A stretch of 64,000 nt of DNA from Sisyra terminalis. Lineage: Eukaryota; Arthropoda; Insecta; Neuroptera; Sisyridae. The translations under genes and the position numbers were made by a program. Position 1 is the first letter of the stretch. The number at the start of each line of letters is the position of its first letter. Below, piece by piece: positions 59,589 through 64,000 of this stretch. The stretch is from contig OY292277.1 in the NCBI GenBank assembly GCA_958496175.1, positions 39,939,050 through 40,003,049 of the forward strand, read 5' to 3'. The notes under the pieces are model-generated. The model was not told the DNA's origin and ran no database searches. It worked only from the letters and a program-made list of their open reading frames with translations.

Positions 59589-60467
59589 TTAGGTGTATCG
59601 GAAAGTAACTTCGTTTTTAAACCTAAAGTCTAGAACCTGTATGCTCATAAGTTATTTCAACGTAGTACTAAAGACATTTTATGATTAGAATGGCTTATTA
59701 ACTTATAGAAAATTAGAAAATATTTTGAAATCTATATTGAAATGGTAAGGCCAAAAACCCGAAGGAATACAAATTATATTGTATGCTCTTCGAGTTTCAC
59801 AGGATAGCGACGCAAAGTTGTTACTTAAAACATTTTCAATGTTTATCTAAGAGCATTAGATGTTCATTAATACCAAATGAGTTATTTAAGTTTAAATTCG
59901 ATAATTTTCATTTCTCCAACTGGTACCAACGAAGAATGGCAACAAATTTTACCAATAAGAAGTTAAGGGAAGAAATGGTGCCAAATTTATGCCAGAAAGT
60001 CGAAAAGTTGCAAATCCCAATCAATCTTGGTCGATCAACCAAATACCCAAAAGTGCCCAAGAACTATTCATAGAGAAAATTCTAGGCTGCAACAGGGTAA
60101 TGCAGGACGTCTCTGCAGAAGAAAAGCTCGGGAAAAACCTAATCAATTAGGGGGAGATTAATAGCGGGAACCACTAAAATCATCCAAAGTTATTCCATCG
60201 AATTTTTATTTACTTCAATCGTTACAACATTTACTAAGAAGTACAAAAAATTGAAAGTTTAAGTAGAGTTCAAAATGATTTTTTTTTATATTTTTCTTAG
60301 TAATCAATTGATTTTCACTAATTTGGCATCAAAAATTTGCCCACTAGATGTCAAAACGTTGATACTATTGAGGCTGATTATATCATTGATTTAAAAACAA
60401 AAGTTGTAACAAAAATTTTTGTTCCAATTGTATATTAAAAAACGAAATTACTTTGCGATACACCTAA
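59589..60467 (+). mobile_element. Mariner-like nonautonomous element, 879 bp, TA duplication
   Basis: The left end is ttaggtgtatcggaaagtaa. The right end reads, on the other strand, ttaggtgtatcgcaaagtaa; about 30 bp match with two differences. TA flanks both sides (59587-59588, 60468-60469). The interior matches 53960-55090. A 96-codon frame at 59783-60073 has no recognisable transposase motif, and the first copy is frameshifted there, so I do not call it a gene. Confidence 0.85.
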
Positions 60468-60475
60468 TAGTAAAA

Positions 60476-60720
60476 CAGTGGTTGCTTCACCAGGGTTCAA
60501 TCGAACCCTAGGGGTTCGATTAGTCAGTCTCGCGGGTTCGATGGGTTCTTAATGATTTTGTTCATTTTGTGCACCAACATATATATAAATACGTACCTAT
60601 GTTTTTAATTTGATAAAAACATATTTTATCTTTGCAATTGAAAATGGTTCAGTGAATACGCAAATAAAACTGGTAGGAGTCAGTACCTCCAACAAGATTA
60701 AGAACCATTGGAATGTTTTC
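60476..60720. mobile_element. hAT-type MITE, CAGYGGTT family, copy 2
   Basis: The ends are cagtggttgcttcacc and gattaagaaccattg. Inside are ggggttcgattagtcagtct and acctccaacaag, shared with copies 1 and 3. No clear 8-bp duplication remains. It starts only 9 bp after the mariner-like element. Confidence 0.78.
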
Positions 60721-62855
60721 CAGAAAATAGGTAAAACTACAAAAAACTACACCTCCTTAAACAAACTTCTATGTCCGCGCCTTCAAACTATAGTTATCAT
60801 AAACTTCGTGAAAGAAAACGATTATTTCATGTTGTTACCAATTGTTACTAAAACTATTCTGACCACAAATTTTCAAAAAATTTGCAAAACCTGATTTGAT
60901 CAAACACATAAGATTTGTTGCTTCGAAAAAAGGTTAACTCTTATTTTATTTAACACTTTTCTTAATGGAAATTTCATTTGAAATTCGATATTCATTGATT
61001 TTTTCGAGCAATTTATGAAAGCTACAGTGAAGTAGGAACAAAAGCTTAACCAGGATTTTTTAAGGATATGATAATATTTATCTTAAAAAGTTTCGTCATA
61101 ATAAAATAATTTAAATACTTTTACATAGCATTGTATGAACATTAATCTTTTGCATTAAAAACAGTACAATGAAAATTATATTCTCCTTGATTTGTAATTC
61201 AAGAAACCATTCGGTTAGGATCAAAAAAGTTATCCCCCTTGCGCGGAACCTCCATGAGAAGGAATCCATTTTAAGTCCTAAGTTTATAAGAAATGTTATT
61301 TTTTTATTTTGATCACAAAATTATATTTTTAAAACTTGTATACTGAAAATTTTTAGTATGAATCTCAATTGCCCACTTTTTCTAGTAACCAATTTCTTTT
61401 ATTCCCAGTTTAATTTTCCTTTAAAGTGACGCAAACTGTGAAAACATACTATATTTCAACAAACAACATCCTCTTTTGCTTGTAATGCAAGTAACCATAA
61501 TTCTTTATGTATATAATCCTTCCTTCTGGTTGTGACATCACAAATTTGTAATATTACAAGGAAAGTATCAAACAGTAAGATTTATTTGTCGTAAGTTTCA
61601 GCTCTTGTTTATCTCCAGAAACAAATGGGAGGGACAATTCCACGAAATTCATCAACGAAAGGAAAATACCCGAATCACATTTTAAAATAAAAACACAAAT
61701 ACTAATAACTCAACAGCAAAAACCACAACTTTCTCAATTGGATAAAAACAAATACAACTTACTTGTAAATATAGTGTTGCAACGTACAACGAAACGCCTA
61801 ATGACGTCATATTATGAGCTTTACATTGGTATTAAAGCTGTGTAACATAAAATAATTGAAAAATATTGAAAGTTATTTTAAATTGAATCCATAATCAAAT
61901 AATCAATCAAAACCTTATGTTGCAAAAAAAATTTAGTGTGACATTATATACTCTTTGATTAAAATTGATCATCAATCTAATTTTCCATTAAGAATTTTCA
62001 TGCAATAGAATTTTAATCAATAACTGATATTGATGAAAACGGATATTGATGAATAAATTTCCGAATACATTTTGTATAATGATACTGTTTAACTTTGTAA
62101 TGAATAACCTTAATTTAAAAGTTTAATGAGGCACAAGAAAAGCTTTATTTTAACAGGTGGTGATGAACTAAAAAGAAAAATAAACTTGAACAATATTTTC
62201 AAGCTAAATGAGCTGATTTTATTTTCAAACGGAATATTAGGGATATTATTTCTTTGATTACATTTTCTTTCATAAAAAAAAATGAAAATTGATATGTTTA
62301 CGGGAAAAATAAGAATATAAACTGCGAACGTAATGAATAAAATATTCGTTAGATTATCCTGTACGGCTGATTATAACATTACGAAAAACACGAAAAAATA
62401 TTTTCGTATATTTCCACGACGTTTCTTTTTTTTCGAAGAAAACGAATAAAAATGTTTATTATTTCGGAGCCAAATCAGTTTCAATTATAAAACATTCAAT
62501 TCAACGTTTGTAAATATTTGTTGCTGAGGAAATTGTGAAAAATAATAAAATTTTATTTGTGAATTTTACATTTTCTTTTTGTGATTTCTGAAAGTTACGA
62601 AACAAGGACAAGGACAATCTTGATAAAACATTCATAACTTAAACGGAAATTATTCATTCGTTAATAATGGAGAAATATTAGAGATTTTTCATTTCGTGAA
62701 ATACATAGTACTAGCAAAGAAATTTATTCAACTTTTCGAATTGATTTTTGATTAATCATATTTGAACTTTGCAAAGGTAAAAAAATTACAGTCATTTTTC
62801 TTATGACTAATTTCTTAGCGCAACACGAATAATGCTTTTACACATGTTATTATTT
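60721..62855. other. Intergenic AT-rich DNA, nothing recognised
   Basis: No coding, RNA or repeat signature seen. Confidence 0.35.
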
Positions 62856-63065
62856 ACCCTGTTGAAGATATTTGCCTCGATATTAACTACCCCGTTTCAC
62901 TCCCGCAACCCTTAGTTTCCCTGGTTTTGTTCGTTTTGCCGCCTACTTTGCTATGCCAATAGGTTAACTGCTTTCAAAGCATTTTCCTAGGAGGTTGAGC
63001 TGCAGGGAGCTTAAATTGTAATAGGCCAAGTGCAGGTGATTTCATTTTGATTTTGTTGACCCTGA
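62856..63065. other. Short GC-richer, non-repetitive stretch
   Basis: About 200 bp with a more balanced composition (ccgtttcactcccgcaaccc, ttaactgctttcaaagcatt). No frame or transposon end. It could be a conserved noncoding element. Confidence 0.2.
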
Positions 63066-63569
63066 ACTTAAAATTGATTGAATTTGCTTATTTTCTTTTG
63101 ATTCTCTGATTTTCATAAATTAAAAAATGAAGCATAAATGGGTTTTCAATGAAAAGAAAATATTTTCCTCTATTCAACATAATTAAATTACTCAACCTAA
63201 TCACGGAAATTCAACTATAGTTCTCTGATAAAATATTTAGATTAGAGATAAAATTACATATATGTATCATTTTTTATGGAAATTTCTTAAATAGTGATAT
63301 CATGAAATCTTTAATGGAAAACATTAATCATAGTGCTTGTGATTAGTACAACCGAAGATAGTTTCAGTTTTGGAAAGTTTCGTTGCTAAATTAGTTTCGG
63401 TTTCAACAGAAAATCTAAAACTACATTTGTGAGCTTTCGTACAGCTTTTTAAAGCAATTGACATAGCGGAAAACAGGGCTGGGGAAGCAGAGTTCAAAAA
63501 CGTTAAACCTAAAGAATACACTTGGAAGACGGTTTAAATAATCAACTGTACTTATTAGACCTGAATTTA

Positions 63570-63770
63570 GTTGAACGTTAAAGGTTCGGTGAGTCAGTCT
63601 CGCAGGTTCGGCGGAAATCATGTTTTAATAGTTTTTTTTTCATTTTGTGCACCTTTATATGTATAAATATATACCTATGTTTTGAATTTGAAAAAAATGA
63701 TATTTTAGGGTGAATGTGCAAACGAAACGGGTGGGAGTCAGTACCTCCAACAAGATTAAAAAGCACTACA
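63570..63770. mobile_element. hAT-type MITE, CAGYGGTT family, truncated copy 3
   Basis: It shares ggttcggtgagtcagtctcg, cattttgtgcacc, acctatgttttgaatttg and cagtacctccaacaagatta with copies 1 and 2. The left terminal repeat is lost, and the right end is mutated (aaaaagcactac). Confidence 0.75.
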
Positions 63771-64000
63771 TTAGACTAAACCATTCAAAAAAATGTATAA
63801 CAATTTCATAAACTTAATTGTAACATTACGTAAAACAAAGATAAACAAAACTATTACAAACTATTGCCACAAATGACTTACTTAAGTTTTAGAACAAAAC
63901 TCAAAATGAAGACATTACGACATTACAAAATAGAAAGCAATTTAATAGTATGGTACTAAAATCCTAGACAATATTTATCCTTATTGGACTTAATGGGTGA

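Noticed and set aside
59783..60073. 96-codon plus-strand frame inside the mariner-like element
   Set aside because: No helix-turn-helix or catalytic motif is visible, and the homologous stretch at 54.1-54.4 kb is full of stops.

Overview
The window is animal nuclear DNA, most likely from an insect. It is strongly AT-rich, has GT..AG introns, and is packed with small transposon relics. It holds two recognisable protein genes, both on the minus strand, in a sea of repeats. The insect order cannot be fixed from the sequence.

Gene 1 (about 176-21206, minus) is the 5' half of an integrin alpha subunit. Ten coding exons can be chained with consistent phases, giving about 627 residues: signal peptide, the whole seven-bladed FG-GAP propeller with three cation loops, and the start of the thigh domain. 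The rest of the gene lies off the left edge. The propeller has no inserted I-domain. Its wording around blades 1-3 resembles the dipteran alpha-PS3/4/5 (scab-like) group more than PS1 or PS2. Its introns carry three long inverted repeats, a Jockey-like LINE fragment split by a hAT transposon with a perfect 8-bp target duplication, tRNA-derived SINEs, and an LTR-like sequence with heat-shock elements.

The interval 21207-35342 separates the genes. It holds two decayed non-LTR reverse-transcriptase fragments (22.4-23.2 kb and 29.8-30.4 kb), SINEs, and a 3.1-kb tandem satellite of about 340-bp units (25.04-28.13 kb). Its last few kilobases are AT-rich and must include the 3' UTR of gene 2.

Gene 2 (35343-47061 coding, minus) is a complete encore/R3HDM-type gene. 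Thirteen coding exons join in frame to 1468 codons plus stop: a Ser/Asn-rich N-terminus, the R3H domain, a SUZ-like segment, and a long Pro/Ser/Asn-rich C-terminal half. R3H-SUZ proteins of this family bind RNA; encore acts in Drosophila oogenesis. A GC-rich island at 51.88-52.62 kb is the best candidate for its promoter or first noncoding exon.

The right end (52.7-64 kb) has no recognisable gene. It contains two copies of a composite of mariner-like terminal-repeat elements plus a SINE, a nested 793-bp insertion, hAT-type MITEs, a second LTR-like sequence with heat-shock elements, and another GC-rich island near 58.3-58.9 kb. Splice boundaries were deduced by eye from splice consensus, phase and family similarity. 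UTRs and noncoding exons were not resolved.
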